Source: Duganella alba | GTDB lineage: Bacteria > Pseudomonadota > Gammaproteobacteria > Burkholderiales > Burkholderiaceae_D | NCBI RefSeq assembly: GCF_009674495.1 | Contig: NZ_WKJN01000002.1 | Location: 124,001 to 188,000 of the forward strand | Length of the DNA stretch: 64,000 bases | Direction: 5' to 3' | Shown here: piece after piece, positions 41,525 to 52,601 of the stretch | How positions within the stretch are numbered: the first letter of the stretch is position 1 | Layout of the letters: the number at the start of each line of letters is the position of its first letter | The notes under the pieces: model-generated | What the model saw: only the letters and a program-made list of their open reading frames with translations | Told to the model about the DNA's origin: nothing | The model's database searches: none | Program-made: the position numbers and the translations under genes

Positions 41525-43660
41525 ATGCGTTACGTTTTTCCTGCGGCGGCCGTTGCGGCCGCCATCGCCGCGCTGCTGGCAGCTTGCGGCAGCGACAATC
41601 AGCCCGTCGTGGTTACGCCGCCCGCCGACACGGTCAACTCGACCGCCGTCGCCTTCATGAGCGACGTCCACTTCGAGAACATTTACGGCGATCTGAAGAG
41701 CACGCAGTTCGCCGGCATCCCGACCAAGGATGGCAAGAACGCCACCATCCGCACCATGTACGCGCAGCTGACCTCGACGCGGCTGTTCAATGAAAACTAC
41801 TTCGCCTTCCGCGCCGCGCTGGATGACGCCTACGGCAAGGGCCTGCGCCTGGTGGCGCTGCCGGGCGATATCTCGGACGATGCGCAGCCGATCAATATCG
41901 ACGGCCTGGTCGACATCCTGCACGAGTACCAGGCCAAGGGCATGCGCTTCTTCATCGCGCCCGGCAACCACGATCCGAACGAGCCGTTCGACGACGACGA
42001 GGCCGGCAAGAACGACTTTCTGACCAAGGACGGCAAGGAACAGAAGATCTACGCCGTCAACAACGCCGCCTGCAAGGCCAAGGACCCGACGGTGGTCTGC
42101 ACCAACCAGCTGATGGAGCAGGGCTACGACAAGCTGCTGACCAAGCTGGCCGAATTCGGCTACGCGCCGAACAAGAACGACGTCTATTGGGAAACGCCGT
42201 TCACTAGCTACACCGACGGCAAGTACAGCTACGAAGCGGCCAGCGCCGCAGCCGACCTCGGCAAGCGCCAGTTCGAGATCTGCAGCGAAGGCGAAGGCGG
42301 CAAGTACAAGGTGGCCGGCAAAACGTATTCGCGCTGCGCCAACATCATCGACGCCAGCTACCTGGTGGAACCGGTCAAGGGCATCTGGCTGCTGGCGCTG
42401 GACGCCAATGTGCACGTGCCCAACGCCAATTTCGACCCGGCCAATCCGACCGCCTTCAAGGGCTTCGACAACGCCGGCGACGCCGGCTGGAACAAGGTGC
42501 AGACCCACAAGATCCACCAGATGGAGTGGATCAAGTCGGTGGCCGCGCGCGCCAAGGCGCAGGGCAAACAGCTGATGTCCTTCTCGCACTATCCGACCAT
42601 GGACTTCTACGCCAACCAGACCGACGCCATGAAGGCGGTGTTCAAATCCGGCGCGTTCCAGGTGACGCGCATGCCGGCGGCGGCCACCACCGCCGCGCTG
42701 GCCGCGACCGGCCTGCCGCTGCACATCGGCGGCCACATGCACTTCAACGGCACCAACGACTACAAGGACAGCGCCGGCAACTACCTGGTCAACGTGCAGT
42801 CGCCGTCACTGGCGGTATTCGGCGCGGCGTACAAGATCGTCAGCTACCAGAACAAGGATCTGGTCGACGTGCAGACCGTGGGCCTGAACAGCGTGGCGCG
42901 CCACAACGAGCTGTTCCCGCTGTACCAGGTGGAGTACGACTACCTGCAAGGCAGCAGTGCCGCCGGCGACATCGCCAAGCGCTGGAACCGCGGCATCCTG
43001 GACAGCAAATCGTATGGCGAATTCACGCGCACCTACTTCGGTGAACTGTCGCGCCTGCGCTTCATGAGCGACTACTGGCCGTGTGAAATGAAAGAGGCGG
43101 CGATGTCGCTCGATGCGCGCCAGATGCTGATCCTGTCGCAGCTGCAAACCAAGGTGACGCTGGCGCAACTGAAGGACAATCCCTCGGTGCTGCCGATCAC
43201 CGCCACCTGCGCCGCCAAGGGCGCGGTGGCGGACGGTGGCGTCGCCGCCAGCCAGCTGACGGCAGACTGGGCGGCGGCCACCGCCAAGGCCGAGCAGGTG
43301 GCCGCCGCCGCCAACCTGAAACTGGACGACTTCGCCAAGATCAGCGCCTACGAGTTCTACGGCGACTTCCACCGCACCGTGTACGCCGGCGAACTGGCCT
43401 TGCGCGACATGGGCGCCGAGCGCGTGGCGCAGTACAAGGTGCTGATGAACGCCTTCCCGGCGTCGCCGGCGGCCATCGTCAAAGTCGGCGACCAGCTGTC
43501 GGACCAGAACCCGGTGCAGGTGGCGTTCCAGTCGCAGTTCAAGCAGGTGTTCTCGATCCTGAAAGGCCTCGGCTCCGGCAAGCCGAGCGACCACTTCACT
43601 ATCGACCTGAAAGCCCAGAAGCTCGGCAACGCCAGCAGCAGTGGCTTGAGCTTCAACTAA
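41525..43660 (+). CDS. Lipoprotein metallophosphoesterase
   Basis: 711 residues. A lipobox LLAACGS anchors it in the envelope. Calcineurin-like motifs are all present: MSDVHFENIYGD (DxH), LPGDISDD (GD), APGNHDPN (GNHD), FSHYPTMD (H) and GGHMHFNG (GHxH). It probably hydrolyses phosphoesters such as nucleotides, phospholipid heads or phosphodiesters outside the inner membrane. A C-terminal ~250 residue helical part is extra and of unknown use. Confidence 0.88.
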   Translation: MRYVFPAAAVAAAIAALLAACGSDNQPVVVTPPADTVNSTAVAFMSDVHFENIYGDLKSTQFAGIPTKDGKNATIRTMYAQLTSTRLFNENYFAFRAALDDAYGKGLRLVALPGDISDDAQPINIDGLVDILHEYQAKGMRFFIAPGNHDPNEPFDDDEAGKNDFLTKDGKEQKIYAVNNAACKAKDPTVVCTNQLMEQGYDKLLTKLAEFGYAPNKNDVYWETPFTSYTDGKYSYEAASAAADLGKRQFEICSEGEGGKYKVAGKTYSRCANIIDASYLVEPVKGIWLLALDANVHVPNANFDPANPTAFKGFDNAGDAGWNKVQTHKIHQMEWIKSVAARAKAQGKQLMSFSHYPTMDFYANQTDAMKAVFKSGAFQVTRMPAAATTAALAATGLPLHIGGHMHFNGTNDYKDSAGNYLVNVQSPSLAVFGAAYKIVSYQNKDLVDVQTVGLNSVARHNELFPLYQVEYDYLQGSSAAGDIAKRWNRGILDSKSYGEFTRTYFGELSRLRFMSDYWPCEMKEAAMSLDARQMLILSQLQTKVTLAQLKDNPSVLPITATCAAKGAVADGGVAASQLTADWAAATAKAEQVAAAANLKLDDFAKISAYEFYGDFHRTVYAGELALRDMGAERVAQYKVLMNAFPASPAAIVKVGDQLSDQNPVQVAFQSQFKQVFSILKGLGSGKPSDHFTIDLKAQKLGNASSSGLSFN

Positions 43661-43789
43661 GGCGCCCGTCAACTGGGTCGAAATGATGAGGGCAAGAACG
43701 GAAACTCGCGGTATAGTCAACAAAGATAGTGGCCACATCCGTCATTGCTGTCAGTCAAGTATTCCCATCGTCCAGATCCAGGAGACAAC

Positions 43790-44635
43790 ATGCAGACCAT
43801 TACCAAAGTTCACAAAGTCGCCGCCTTTACCGCAGGAGAGCAGGGCGGTAATCCGGCGGGCGTCATGATCCGCGCCGCGCTGCCGGAGGAGCCGGCGATG
43901 CAGCGCATCGCGACTGAAATGGGCTATTCGGAAACCGTGTTTGCCGCGCCGCATGAGGATGGCTGGCGCGTGCGCTATTTTTCGCCGGACGGCGAGGTGC
44001 CGTTTTGCGGCCATGCCACCATCGCGCTGGGCGCGGTGCTGGCGCAGCAGAATGGCGACGGCATTTTCCCGCTGACCACCAACCACGCGCGCGTGACGGT
44101 CGAGGGCCGCGCCCACGCCAACGGCGCGCACGCGGCGCTGCAGTCGCCGGCCACGCACAGCTCGCCCGCGTCGCCCACGCTGGTGCAGGAGGCGCTGGCG
44201 CTGTTCGGCTACAAGCTGGCCGATCTGGACGACCGCATTCCGCCGGCGGTGGCCAACGGCGGCGCGCATCATCTGGTGCTGGCGCTGAACAGCCGCGACC
44301 AGCTGCGCGCGATGCGCTACGACCTGGCGGCCGGCCGCGAGCTGATGCGGCGCTACGGCTTTGCCACCATCTCGCTGGTCTATGCGGAAACGCCGCAGCG
44401 CTTCCATGCGCGCAACGCGTTTGCCTCGGGCGGCGTGTATGAGGATCCGGCGACCGGCGCGGCCGCCGCCGCGCTGGCCGGCTATCTGCGCGATCTGGGA
44501 TGGGCGCATGCCGGCGCCATCGATATCATTCAGGGCGAGGACATGGGCGCGCCGTGCCATCTGCAGGTGCAGATTCCCGATGCGCCGGGAAGCTCAATCC
44601 GCGTCTCGGGCAGCGCCCGCATGATAGGCGACTAG
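43790..44635 (+). CDS. PhzF-family isomerase/epimerase
   Basis: 281 residues from the ATG at 43790, with GGAG five bases upstream. PhzF features are AFTAGEQGGNPAGV at the start with the catalytic Glu region EMGYSETVF near 46, FSPDGEVPFCGHATIALG near 65-82 and DPATGAAAAALAGYL near 227. The family includes proton-shuttling isomerases of phenazine synthesis and many proteins of unknown substrate; no phenazine genes are nearby. Its end overlaps the convergent gene by four bases. Confidence 0.88.
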   Translation: MQTITKVHKVAAFTAGEQGGNPAGVMIRAALPEEPAMQRIATEMGYSETVFAAPHEDGWRVRYFSPDGEVPFCGHATIALGAVLAQQNGDGIFPLTTNHARVTVEGRAHANGAHAALQSPATHSSPASPTLVQEALALFGYKLADLDDRIPPAVANGGAHHLVLALNSRDQLRAMRYDLAAGRELMRRYGFATISLVYAETPQRFHARNAFASGGVYEDPATGAAAAALAGYLRDLGWAHAGAIDIIQGEDMGAPCHLQVQIPDAPGSSIRVSGSARMIGD

Positions 44636-45408
44636 TCCCACTTCTTCAGCAATCGCGCCAGCTCGCCGCTGCGCTCCAGCTGCTCGATCGCACGCTGCAC
44701 GCGCAGCCGCACGGCGGCATCGACGTGGGTGCCCATCGCCATGTAGACATCGGCGGAGGCCATCACGGTCGGCAGGATCTTGACCTTGTGGCCGGCGCCG
44801 GCACGGTCGACAAAGCCCTGCATGCCGGGCGCGCGGTGCAGGAAGAAGCGGCCGCGTCCGGCGACCAGCTTTTGCAGGTTGATGGCCGGGCTGGTGGCGC
44901 TGGAGTCAATCTGCAAGCCGCCGACGCGTTCCAGCATTTCCGGCGTGGTGTAGCCGCGGTTGGTCAGGATCACCGCCTTCGGTCCGAGCTTGCGCACATC
45001 CTCCCAGTTGTTGATGACGGCCGGGTCGTCGGCGCGGGCGATCAGCTGGTAGCGCAGCTGGAACAGCGGCGGATCGAGGAAGATGTATTGGCGCGCGCGT
45101 TCATCGGTGCGCTGCACCGCGCACAGCGCGTCGTTCTGGTGGCTGGCCAGTTCGGAGTGGGCGCGCAGCAGCGGCAGCCATTGCTGGTCGCCGGCGAACT
45201 GCAGGCCGGGATCGACATGTTCGATGGCGCGGAACAGGTCCACGCACAGGCCGACCACGCGGCCGATGCCGGCCGGGATGAACTTGGGCTCGGTGCCCTC
45301 CTGCGCCACCACGCGCAGCACCGTCGGCTGGGGCCATGCCGGCGCGGCCAGCAGTGCGCAGCACAGCAGCAATACGGCATGCAATCGTTGTGACAGCCTC
45401 AATCCCAT
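44632..45408 (-). CDS. Periplasmic solute-binding protein (SBP family 3), twin A
   Basis: 258 residues with a signal peptide (LHAVLLLCCALLAAPAWPQP). The fold is that of family 3 amino-acid receptors, with IGRVVGLCVDLFRAIEHVDP and the DALCAVQRTDERARQYIF segment. No permease or ATPase lies beside it. It is a paralog of the next gene, with the same layout (EPKFI, GLC, CA-QRT-ER, NRGY) and the same KKWD-type end, so they arose by tandem duplication. It could be a receptor for signalling rather than transport. Confidence 0.82.
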   Translation of the reverse strand: MGLRLSQRLHAVLLLCCALLAAPAWPQPTVLRVVAQEGTEPKFIPAGIGRVVGLCVDLFRAIEHVDPGLQFAGDQQWLPLLRAHSELASHQNDALCAVQRTDERARQYIFLDPPLFQLRYQLIARADDPAVINNWEDVRKLGPKAVILTNRGYTTPEMLERVGGLQIDSSATSPAINLQKLVAGRGRFFLHRAPGMQGFVDRAGAGHKVKILPTVMASADVYMAMGTHVDAAVRLRVQRAIEQLERSGELARLLKKWD

Positions 45409-46178
45409 TTGTGCATCAGCCTTTCCAGTTCCCCTTTTTTCTCCAGCACGAACAGCGCGGCGGCGAGCCGGTCGCGGGCCTTGCTGTCGAGCTGTTTGCT
45501 GGCAGCAAAGTATAACTTGGCGCTGTACATCACCTGCGGCAGAATTTTAACCTTGTCGGCGGTGCCGGTGCGTTCCAGCAGCTTGTCCAGGCCCGGGCCG
45601 CGGTGGAAATACAGGCGGCCGCGGCCGGCGATCAGCTTTTGCAGGTTGAGTTCGGCGCGCGGCGAACTGGCATCGACGGTAAAGCCGCCCATGGCGGTGA
45701 GGATTTCGCCGGCCGCATAGCCGCGATTGACCAGCACCACCGCGCCCGGTCCCAGATTGCGCACGTCGCTCCAGCTGTGGATGGCGAGGTCGTCGTCGTT
45801 ACGGGCCAGAAAGTGATAGTCGATGGCGTACAGCGCCGGACCGAAAAAAGTGAAGATTTTCTCGCGCTCGGGCGTGCGCTGGATGGCGCAGGCGACGTCT
45901 GTGAGGCCGCTGGCCAGCTCCGCGTTGGCGCGGATCAGCGGCTTCCACTGCTGGTCGCCGACAAAGCGCAGGCCGGGATCGAGCTGTTCCACGGCGCGCA
46001 TGATGTCGATGCACAGGCCGGTGATCCGGCCGTTGCCGGCGGCGAGGAATTTGGGTTCGGAGCCTTCCTGGGCGGCGGTGCGCAGCCGGATCGGCGAAGG
46101 GGCCTGGGCCGCAGCCAGCAAGGGCATCCAAACGGCTGCGACGAGCAGCGCTGCCCCCATGCTGTGCTTGCCTCCCAT
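45399..46178 (-). CDS. Periplasmic solute-binding protein (SBP family 3), twin B
   Basis: 259 residues, overlapping twin A by ten bases, so the pair is one operon. A signal peptide ends LLAAAQAP. An alternative start six codons in, at 46160, has GGGAGG ten bases upstream. The FLAAGNGRITGLCIDIMRAV and VACAIQRTPEREKIFTFFGP stretches align directly with twin A. There are two Cys (GLC and VACA) in both twins, which may form a disulfide. Ligand unknown. Confidence 0.82.
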   Translation of the reverse strand: MGGKHSMGAALLVAAVWMPLLAAAQAPSPIRLRTAAQEGSEPKFLAAGNGRITGLCIDIMRAVEQLDPGLRFVGDQQWKPLIRANAELASGLTDVACAIQRTPEREKIFTFFGPALYAIDYHFLARNDDDLAIHSWSDVRNLGPGAVVLVNRGYAAGEILTAMGGFTVDASSPRAELNLQKLIAGRGRLYFHRGPGLDKLLERTGTADKVKILPQVMYSAKLYFAASKQLDSKARDRLAAALFVLEKKGELERLMHKWD

Positions 46179-46253
46179 AACGTCCCCAAAAGTCGGCGCC
46201 TCGCGCTCTGAACCCTAGCTTACACCAGTGGCCGGCTATACGGATGAGGGACG

Positions 46254-46283
46254 AAAAAAAAGCTCCCGTGCGGAAGCTTTTTT
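46254..46283 (-). terminator. Terminator after tRNA-Lys
   Basis: On the minus strand: AAAAAGCT, t, CCG, loop CA, CGG, g, AGCT and a run of eight Ts, 10 bases after the tRNA end. Confidence 0.8.
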
Positions 46284-46293
46284 AGGAATTCGG

Positions 46294-46369
46294 TGGTAGG
46301 CCGTGCGGGATTCGAACCTGCGACCAACGGATTAAAAGTCCGCTGCTCTACCAGCTGAGCTAACGACCC
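46294..46369 (-). tRNA. tRNA-Lys (anticodon TTT)
   Basis: 76 bases starting GGGTCGTTAGCTCAGC with a standard D arm, an anticodon loop CTTTTAA (anticodon TTT), the T arm GGTTCGAATCC and an encoded CCA. All four stems can form; the acceptor has two G-T pairs. Confidence 0.97.
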
Positions 46370-46419
46370 CCGAAAGAGGCCGTATTATATACAGCTCCGC
46401 GCCAATTGCAAAGGCCTTT

Positions 46420-48216
<1,797 letters not shown>

Positions 48217-48223
48217 AAAGAAC

Positions 48224-49036
48224 TTATTTGGCGGTGATGCCCGCTTTTATCCCGGTGACCCAGGACTTGGCCGGCAGCTTGGTGTCGGCGACGATCTGCG
48301 CGGCGCGCGCGGCCAGCGCCGCCGGATCGATGTCGCGCTGGCGCTTGAACGCGATCGCCACCACGTTACCATCATGTACCTGCGGCAGGCAAATCACCTG
48401 CGCAAAGGCGAACTTGATCGCCTTCAGATTGCGCGCGTAACTCGGGTGGTCGCCGAACAGGTTGACGGTCATCACGCCGTCGTCGTTCAGGCAGGCGTTG
48501 CAGGACTGGTAGAACTCCGGCGTGTCGAGCACCGGGCCGCGCGCGGTGGCGTCGTACAGGTCGACCTGCAGCGCGTCGAGCGTGCCGAGGTTGGCCTTGT
48601 CGTTGACGAAGTCGAGGGCGTCCATTTCCTGCACGTGCAGGCGCGCGTCGTTGGGCGGCAGCTTGAACATCGATTCGCAGATGGCGATCACCGACGGATT
48701 CAGTTCGATGGCGGCGACCTGCGCCTCGGGGAAGGTGGTGTAGCAGAACTTGGTCAGCGCCGCCGTGCCCAGGCCCAGCTGGGCGATGCGGCGCGGCTGT
48801 TCCAGCCACAGCATCCAGGCCATCATCTGCTGCGCATATTCCAGCTCCGGCCAGTTCGGCTTGCGGATGCGCATCGCGCCCTGCACCCACTCGGTGCCGA
48901 AATGCAGATAGCGCACGCCATCCTGCTCCGACAGCGTCACCGGCGCATACTTGATCTTGCGGCGGGCGGCCGGCGCCGGCGTGGAAGCAGGGCGCGAGGA
49001 TTCTTCTTTTTCGATGGATTTACGTTTGATTAACAT
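48224..49036 (-). CDS. Spermidine-synthase-like methyltransferase-fold protein
   Basis: 270 residues from the ATG at 49036; neither it nor the TTG at 49051 has a clear ribosome site. The Rossmann part resembles polyamine aminopropyltransferases: IAQLGLGTAALTKFCYTTFP, then VAAIELNPSVIAICESMF with the Glu that binds the cofactor, and LQVDLYDATARGPVLDTPEF. The N-terminal barrel is reduced and the usual gatekeeper DD is not seen, so it may not make spermidine. It ends seven bases before the GspE-like gene. Confidence 0.78.
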   Translation of the reverse strand: MLIKRKSIEKEESSRPASTPAPAARRKIKYAPVTLSEQDGVRYLHFGTEWVQGAMRIRKPNWPELEYAQQMMAWMLWLEQPRRIAQLGLGTAALTKFCYTTFPEAQVAAIELNPSVIAICESMFKLPPNDARLHVQEMDALDFVNDKANLGTLDALQVDLYDATARGPVLDTPEFYQSCNACLNDDGVMTVNLFGDHPSYARNLKAIKFAFAQVICLPQVHDGNVVAIAFKRQRDIDPAALAARAAQIVADTKLPAKSWVTGIKAGITAK

Positions 49037-49083
49037 TGGGAGGATGGGCAAGTGCGCAGCAGGAATGAACCGGCATTATCTGA

Positions 49084-49113
49084 AAACAACAATGCCGGCG
49101 CAAGGCCGGCATT
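49084..49113 (-). terminator. Terminator of the glycine-zipper gene
   Basis: On the minus strand: AATGCCGGC, five-base loop, GCCGGCATT, then GTTGTTTT, 28 bases after the stop at 49141. Confidence 0.75.
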
Positions 49114-49140
49114 GACGGGGAGCGAAATCAGCGCAATCGC

Positions 49141-49656
49141 TTAGCGCTGGGCAGGTTCCACCACCACGCGCAGACGGACGCGCTCGCCCGGGTCGTAGGA
49201 CATCACGCTGGTGTAGTTGCGGCCGCGGTAGTCGTAGGTGACTTCGTAGCCGGCGGTGCGCGATTCCCAGTGGTCGACGGTGCGGCACTGTTTGACGGCT
49301 TGTTCCGAGACGCCGCCGCTGTTCGGCGTGTCGGCGTTGTCGACGCGGTCGCCGACCAGCGCGCCGGCGATGGCGCCCGCCGCGGTGGCCACCGAGCGGC
49401 CCGAGCCGCCGCCGACCTGGTTACCGGCCAGGCCACCAACCAGGCCGCCGATGATGGCGCCGCCCACGCCGCGCTGTGGCGCCGGCTGCTGGACCTGCAC
49501 GTACTCGGTGCGGCATTCCTGGCGCGGGCTGTTGACTTGTTGCGTCTGTGGCACGACGCGCACCACGCGGCCGAAATCTTCAAAGTCGGCAGCCTGGGCG
49601 AACGGCAGGGCGCCGAGGCACAGGGCGGAAGCGATCAGTTTGGCTTGCAAGTTCAT
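49141..49656 (-). CDS. Glycine-zipper 2TM envelope protein
   Basis: 171 residues with a signal peptide ending PFAQAADF. The middle holds a Rickettsia 17-kDa/glycine-zipper 2TM domain (GVGGAIIGGLVGGLAGNQVG, then a second GAIAGALVGDRV). The end has a short beta-rich part (YEVTYDYRGRNYTSVMSYDP). There are two Cys, no lipobox. Members are outer-membrane structural or stress proteins. A TATTGCATG-rich, AT-rich region upstream probably holds its promoter. Confidence 0.85.
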   Translation of the reverse strand: MNLQAKLIASALCLGALPFAQAADFEDFGRVVRVVPQTQQVNSPRQECRTEYVQVQQPAPQRGVGGAIIGGLVGGLAGNQVGGGSGRSVATAAGAIAGALVGDRVDNADTPNSGGVSEQAVKQCRTVDHWESRTAGYEVTYDYRGRNYTSVMSYDPGERVRLRVVVEPAQR

Positions 49657-50032
49657 TTGTTACCTCGTTTCGTTCAGGGATGTCTATCAGGGGGATTCTG
49701 ATATTGCATGATTCGTATCTTAATCCCGCCGGCGGGGCGCGGCTAGTGGCTGACCGGTATCTGTGGCAACAAATTGTAACAGCGGGACAAGGTCGAATTG
49801 TGCCGATTTCACCCCTAAATCCCGCAAAAAACTTCTGTTTTTAACAAATATTGCGTTAGATATCATATACGTGTTGATCTGGGAGGAACAACACGTTACC
49901 CTAATATGCGTATGGGATTCAGAAACATATTGAATCAACCATGGCCGGCGCCGACCCGTCAGCCATGTTTCGTGGACAGGTGCTCAAATTATTTATTCAT
50001 TAATTCACAAGTTAGGCACTCCCGACAGCAAA
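49657..50032. other. 376-base intergenic region, no gene seen
   Basis: AT-rich stretch between the divergent glycine-zipper and barstar-like genes. It holds no convincing reading frame. It should contain both promoters; no single pair of boxes stands out. Confidence 0.5.
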
Positions 50033-50470
50033 GTGGACACTCCGTACATACCAGGTCAAATTGAGGGAAACGAGAGCCTGTTGGCCAGCGTGCCAGCCAA
50101 CCTCGTGCAGTCCATCCGCGCCTTCCGCGTCGGTGAACTGCAGGAGGAGGCGGCGCGCCTGGGGCAGCACTTCCTGTATGCGCACTGCATCGCCGGCGCG
50201 ACCAAGCAGCAGGTGCTGGGCATTATTTCGGAATCGTTCCAGTTTCCCAAAGGGGTGGGCAAGAATTTCGACGGGCTGCGCGCCACGCTGACCGAGACCA
50301 TGTCCCAGGCCGGCGTACAGACCGGTTTCCTGGTGGTGCTGGAACAATTGCCCAATACCCAGAAATTTGACAAGGAAGCACGGGAAACCCTGCTGGATGT
50401 CTTCCGCGACGCGGCCGATTACTGGGCCGACAAAAAAGTGCCGTTCCGGGTGTTTTACTCCTTCGAGTAA
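50033..50470 (+). CDS. Barstar-family protein (barnase-inhibitor fold)
   Basis: 145 residues from a GTG at 50033 with no clear ribosome site; a later TTG at 50081 has a purine-rich GAGGGAAACGAGAG stretch before it and may be the real start. The barstar pattern lies at GIISESFQFPKGVGKNFDGL near 67-86. Barstar inhibits the RNase barnase by occupying its active site. No barnase-type toxin is encoded next to it, so it may be an orphan antitoxin or have another partner, as in many genomes. Confidence 0.78.
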   Translation: MDTPYIPGQIEGNESLLASVPANLVQSIRAFRVGELQEEAARLGQHFLYAHCIAGATKQQVLGIISESFQFPKGVGKNFDGLRATLTETMSQAGVQTGFLVVLEQLPNTQKFDKEARETLLDVFRDAADYWADKKVPFRVFYSFE

Positions 50471-50593
50471 GCCCGCCGCCGCTGCCGCCCTGCGTTGGGG
50501 CGGCCCTGACACGGCCCGGCATCGCCTGCTGCATCGCAACAATTCTTGCCTTTTAGTGGCCCTGCGATGTGGGACGCGGTACAATGCCGGGTT

Positions 50594-51205
50594 ATGAAAA
50601 ACATCGTCATCCTGATTTCTGGTCGCGGCAGCAATATGGAAGCGATCGTCCGCGCGCTGCAGTCCGAGCGCTGGCCGGCCCGCATTGCCGCCGTCATCAG
50701 TAATCGCGCCGACGCGCCCGGCCTGGCTTTTGCAGCCGGACACGGCATCGCGACGGCCGTGGTGGCCAACAAGGACTACGCCAGCCGCGCCGAATTCGAC
50801 GCCGCGCTGCAAACCGTGATCGACGGCTTTGCGCCGGATCTGGTGGTGCTGGCCGGCTTCATGCGCATCCTGACCGAGGCGTTCGTCACGCATTATGCGG
50901 GCCGCATGCTCAACATCCATCCGTCGCTGCTGCCGCTGTTCCCCGGGCTGGCGACGCATGCGCAGGCGCTGGCCGCCGGCGTGCGGGAGCATGGCGCCAC
51001 GGTGCATTTCGTAACGGCCGAACTCGACCACGGGCCGATGGTGCTGCAGGCCAGCGTGCCGGTGCAGCCGCAAGACACGGTCGAAACCCTGTCGGCCCGC
51101 GTGCTGGAACAGGAGCATGTCATCTACCCGCGCGCGGTGCGCTGGTTTGTGGAAGACAGGCTGACACTGGCGCAGGGCGCGGTCCAGGTGGACCACAGTA
51201 AGTAA
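50594..51205 (+). CDS. purN: Phosphoribosylglycinamide formyltransferase
   Basis: 203 residues from the ATG at 50594; the longer frame to 50546 is unlikely. The formyl-folate site and catalytic residues are in VVLAGFMRILTEAFV and LNIHPSLLPLFPGL (His), with the Asp in ELDHGPMVLQA. The glycine-rich loop ISGRGSNMEAIV is at the start. It formylates GAR in purine synthesis. It is 19 bases ahead of an RsmB-type methyltransferase, a usual partner. Confidence 0.95.
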   Translation: MKNIVILISGRGSNMEAIVRALQSERWPARIAAVISNRADAPGLAFAAGHGIATAVVANKDYASRAEFDAALQTVIDGFAPDLVVLAGFMRILTEAFVTHYAGRMLNIHPSLLPLFPGLATHAQALAAGVREHGATVHFVTAELDHGPMVLQASVPVQPQDTVETLSARVLEQEHVIYPRAVRWFVEDRLTLAQGAVQVDHSK

Positions 51206-51224
51206 AAACTAACCAAGGAATTCC

Positions 51225-52532
51225 ATGAGATTGCCTCCAGCGATACTCGCCAACGCCGAAGAAGTGTTGCGCGAGATTTTGCGCTTTGCCGCGCCAGCCG
51301 ACACCACGTTGTCGCGCTATTTCAAAGACCACCCGCGCCTGGGCGGCCGCGAGCGCGGCGCCATCGCCGAGTCCGTGTACAACGTGCTGCGCAACAAGAA
51401 CTTCTACACCGACTTCTCGGAAGCCGGCGGCGGCGCCACCATGCGCCGCCTGACCCTGCTGGGCATGGCCGACGCGGTCGGCCTGGACTCGCTGGGCGGC
51501 CTGAGCGAAGACGAAGTGGCGTGGGTGCAGCGCATCCTGGAGATCGACCGCAAGCTGATGCACAAGTCGAGCCGCTCCAACATGCCGAAATGGCTGTTCG
51601 AGAAACTGGTGGAACAGTACGGCGAAGAAGAGACGCTGGCGCTGGCCGACAGCCTGAACACGCCGGCGCCGCTGGACCTGCGCGTCAACACGCTGAAGGC
51701 CAACCGCGACGAAGTGATCGCCAAGCTGGCCGAAGCGCCGATCCGCGCCACGCCGACGCCGTTCGCGCCGCAAGGCCTGCGCGTGCTGCAAAAGCCGCAG
51801 CTGCAAAACCTGCCGCTGTTCAAGGACGGCCATATCGAAGTGCAGGACGAGGGCAGCCAGCTGCTGTCGGCCCTGGTCGCGGCCAAGCGCGGCGAGATGG
51901 TGGTGGACTTCTGCGCCGGCGCCGGCGGCAAGACGCTGTCGCTGGGTGCGATCATGCGCAACACCGGCCGCCTGTACGCCTTCGACGTCTCCGAGAAGCG
52001 CCTGACCAAGCTGAAACCGCGCCTGGCGCGCAGCGGCCTGTCGAACGTGCACCCGGTGGTGATCGCGCACGAGCGCGACGCCAAGATCAAGCGCCTGGCC
52101 GGCAAGATCGACCGCGTGCTGGTCGATGCGCCATGCTCGGGCCTGGGCACTTTGCGCCGCAATCCGGACGTCAAATGGCGCCAGAAGCCGGAAGCCATCG
52201 CCGAACTGCAAGTCAAGCAGGCCGCGATCCTGGACGGCGCGGCGCGCCTGGTCAAGGGCGGCGGCCGCCTGGTCTACGCCACCTGCTCGGTGCTGGAAGA
52301 CGAGAACGACTTCATCGCCAAGCAGTTCCTGGACACCCATCCGGACTTCGAGCTGGTGCCGATGAGCAAAGCACTGGCTGAACAGAAGATCGACCTGGAA
52401 ATGGGCGACTACCTGAAGCTGCTGCCGCACAAGCACCAGACCGACGGCTTCTTCGCCGCGGTCTTCGAGCGCAAGCAGATGGCCAAGAAGGTCAAGGAAG
52501 ACGTCGACGCAGTCGAAGCAGTCGACGAGTAA
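51225..52532 (+). CDS. RsmB/NOP-family rRNA (cytosine-C5) methyltransferase
   Basis: 435 residues. An N-terminal RNA-binding part (NusB-like, ~1-150) is followed by the SAM fold: VDFCAGAGGKTLSLGAIM near residue 227, then RVLVDAPCSGLGTLRRNPDV with the PCS Cys and VYATCSVLEDEND with the catalytic TCS Cys. It methylates a cytosine in rRNA; the exact site (967, as RsmB, or another) cannot be told from sequence alone. Same operon as purN. Confidence 0.88.
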   Translation: MRLPPAILANAEEVLREILRFAAPADTTLSRYFKDHPRLGGRERGAIAESVYNVLRNKNFYTDFSEAGGGATMRRLTLLGMADAVGLDSLGGLSEDEVAWVQRILEIDRKLMHKSSRSNMPKWLFEKLVEQYGEEETLALADSLNTPAPLDLRVNTLKANRDEVIAKLAEAPIRATPTPFAPQGLRVLQKPQLQNLPLFKDGHIEVQDEGSQLLSALVAAKRGEMVVDFCAGAGGKTLSLGAIMRNTGRLYAFDVSEKRLTKLKPRLARSGLSNVHPVVIAHERDAKIKRLAGKIDRVLVDAPCSGLGTLRRNPDVKWRQKPEAIAELQVKQAAILDGAARLVKGGGRLVYATCSVLEDENDFIAKQFLDTHPDFELVPMSKALAEQKIDLEMGDYLKLLPHKHQTDGFFAAVFERKQMAKKVKEDVDAVEAVDE

Positions 52533-52537
52533 TTCAG

Positions 52538-52562
52538 CAGGCCGGGTCTCCCGGCCTGTTTT
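52538..52562 (+). terminator. Terminator of the purN operon
   Basis: CAGGCCGGG, loop TCT, CCCGGCCTG and four Ts, five bases after the methyltransferase stop. Confidence 0.8.
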
Positions 52563-52601
52563 ACGTTAATCTACGCATCTCCCTATTCAGCCACGTCCGC
52601 A

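Noticed and set aside
46294-46369. tRNA-Lys as an integration site
   Set aside because: No integrase or duplicated tRNA end lies near it, and both flanks are ordinary genes.
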